Below, in pieces: positions 5,732 through 5,781 of a stretch of DNA of 5,781 bases. The DNA comes from Pseudomonadota bacterium. GTDB taxonomy: Bacteria > Pseudomonadota > Gammaproteobacteria > Burkholderiales > Burkholderiaceae_C. Both the position numbers and the translations under genes were made by a program. Where the stretch lies: the NCBI GenBank assembly GCA_023394015.1, contig JAEXBL010000206.1, positions 1-5,781 of the forward strand, given 5' to 3'. The notes beneath the pieces are model-generated. The model had not been told where the DNA came from and did not search any database. It saw only the letters and a list, made by a program, of their open reading frames with translations. Position 1 is the first letter of the stretch, and every line of letters starts with the position of its first letter.

Positions 5732-5781
5732 ATGAGGGCCTGGCTGCATTCTCCCGCCTGGCTGCTGCTGGCCGTGGGCAC
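5732..5781 (+). CDS. Start of an unidentified gene with hydrophobic N-terminus (3'-truncated)
   Basis: An ATG at 5732 opens a frame that runs off the window: 16 complete codons reading MRAWLHSPAWLLLAVG. The basic start followed by a Trp/Leu/Ala-rich stretch looks like the beginning of a signal peptide or a signal-anchor helix, as in secreted proteins or membrane sensors. Its codons end almost all in G or C, in contrast to the spacer before it. Only a GGCGGG-like purine run precedes the ATG, so the start is uncertain. The family cannot be named from this much sequence. Confidence 0.4.
   Translation, partial: MRAWLHSPAWLLLAVG

Noticed and set aside
5592..5735. Small 47-residue protein between the macrodomain gene and the next gene
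   Set aside because: The ATGA overlaps at both ends are tempting, but a third of its codons end in A or T unlike true neighbours, there is no ribosome binding site, and no recognisable motif; kept only as a finding.

Overview
The window is a dense, GC-rich piece of bacterial chromosome whose codons mostly end in G or C. The genes and their order fit a betaproteobacterium of the Burkholderiales, most likely family Comamonadaceae (Acidovorax/Diaphorobacter-like). The clues are a mannose-type EIIA - HPr - EI phosphotransferase cluster with no adjacent sugar permease, a lipB-lipA pair, and a GC-rich palindromic element between ptsH and ptsI. The family placement is inference from gene content and style. 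No rRNA, tRNA, CRISPR array, transposase or phage gene was seen.

Left part (1-2391, + strand): the 3' end of a mannose-family EIIA gene overlaps ptsH (HPr) by 32 nt. After a 166-nt gap filled with nested inverted repeats comes ptsI (Enzyme I), which has its own good ribosome binding site. EI takes phosphate from PEP and passes it to HPr His15 and then to the EIIA. With no EIIB/EIIC visible, and with Ser46 of HPr kept, this looks like a regulatory phosphorelay, possibly under HPr kinase control, rather than a sugar uptake system.

Middle (2419-5057, - strand): lipB, lipA and a ten-helix DMT/EamA-family exporter run leftwards and converge on ptsI with only 27 nt between the stops. LipB transfers octanoate from acyl carrier protein to apo-lipoyl domains and LipA inserts the two sulfurs, so the pair makes protein-bound lipoate. 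The lipB stop and first lipA start overlap by one base (TGATG). A perfect 8-bp inverted repeat fills the short lipA-exporter gap right next to the exporter start codon.

Right part (5083-5781, + strand): a YmdB-type macrodomain gene starts 25 nt from lipB, head to head. It is followed by 136 nt of probable non-coding DNA and the first codons of a gene with a hydrophobic N-terminus that runs off the edge.

All full genes belong to recognisable families and I see no clear new system. The points most worth a second look are the palindromic element inside the pts cluster, the hairpin over the exporter start, the very tight divergent junction between a macrodomain gene and the lipoate genes, and the extra loop in LipB.
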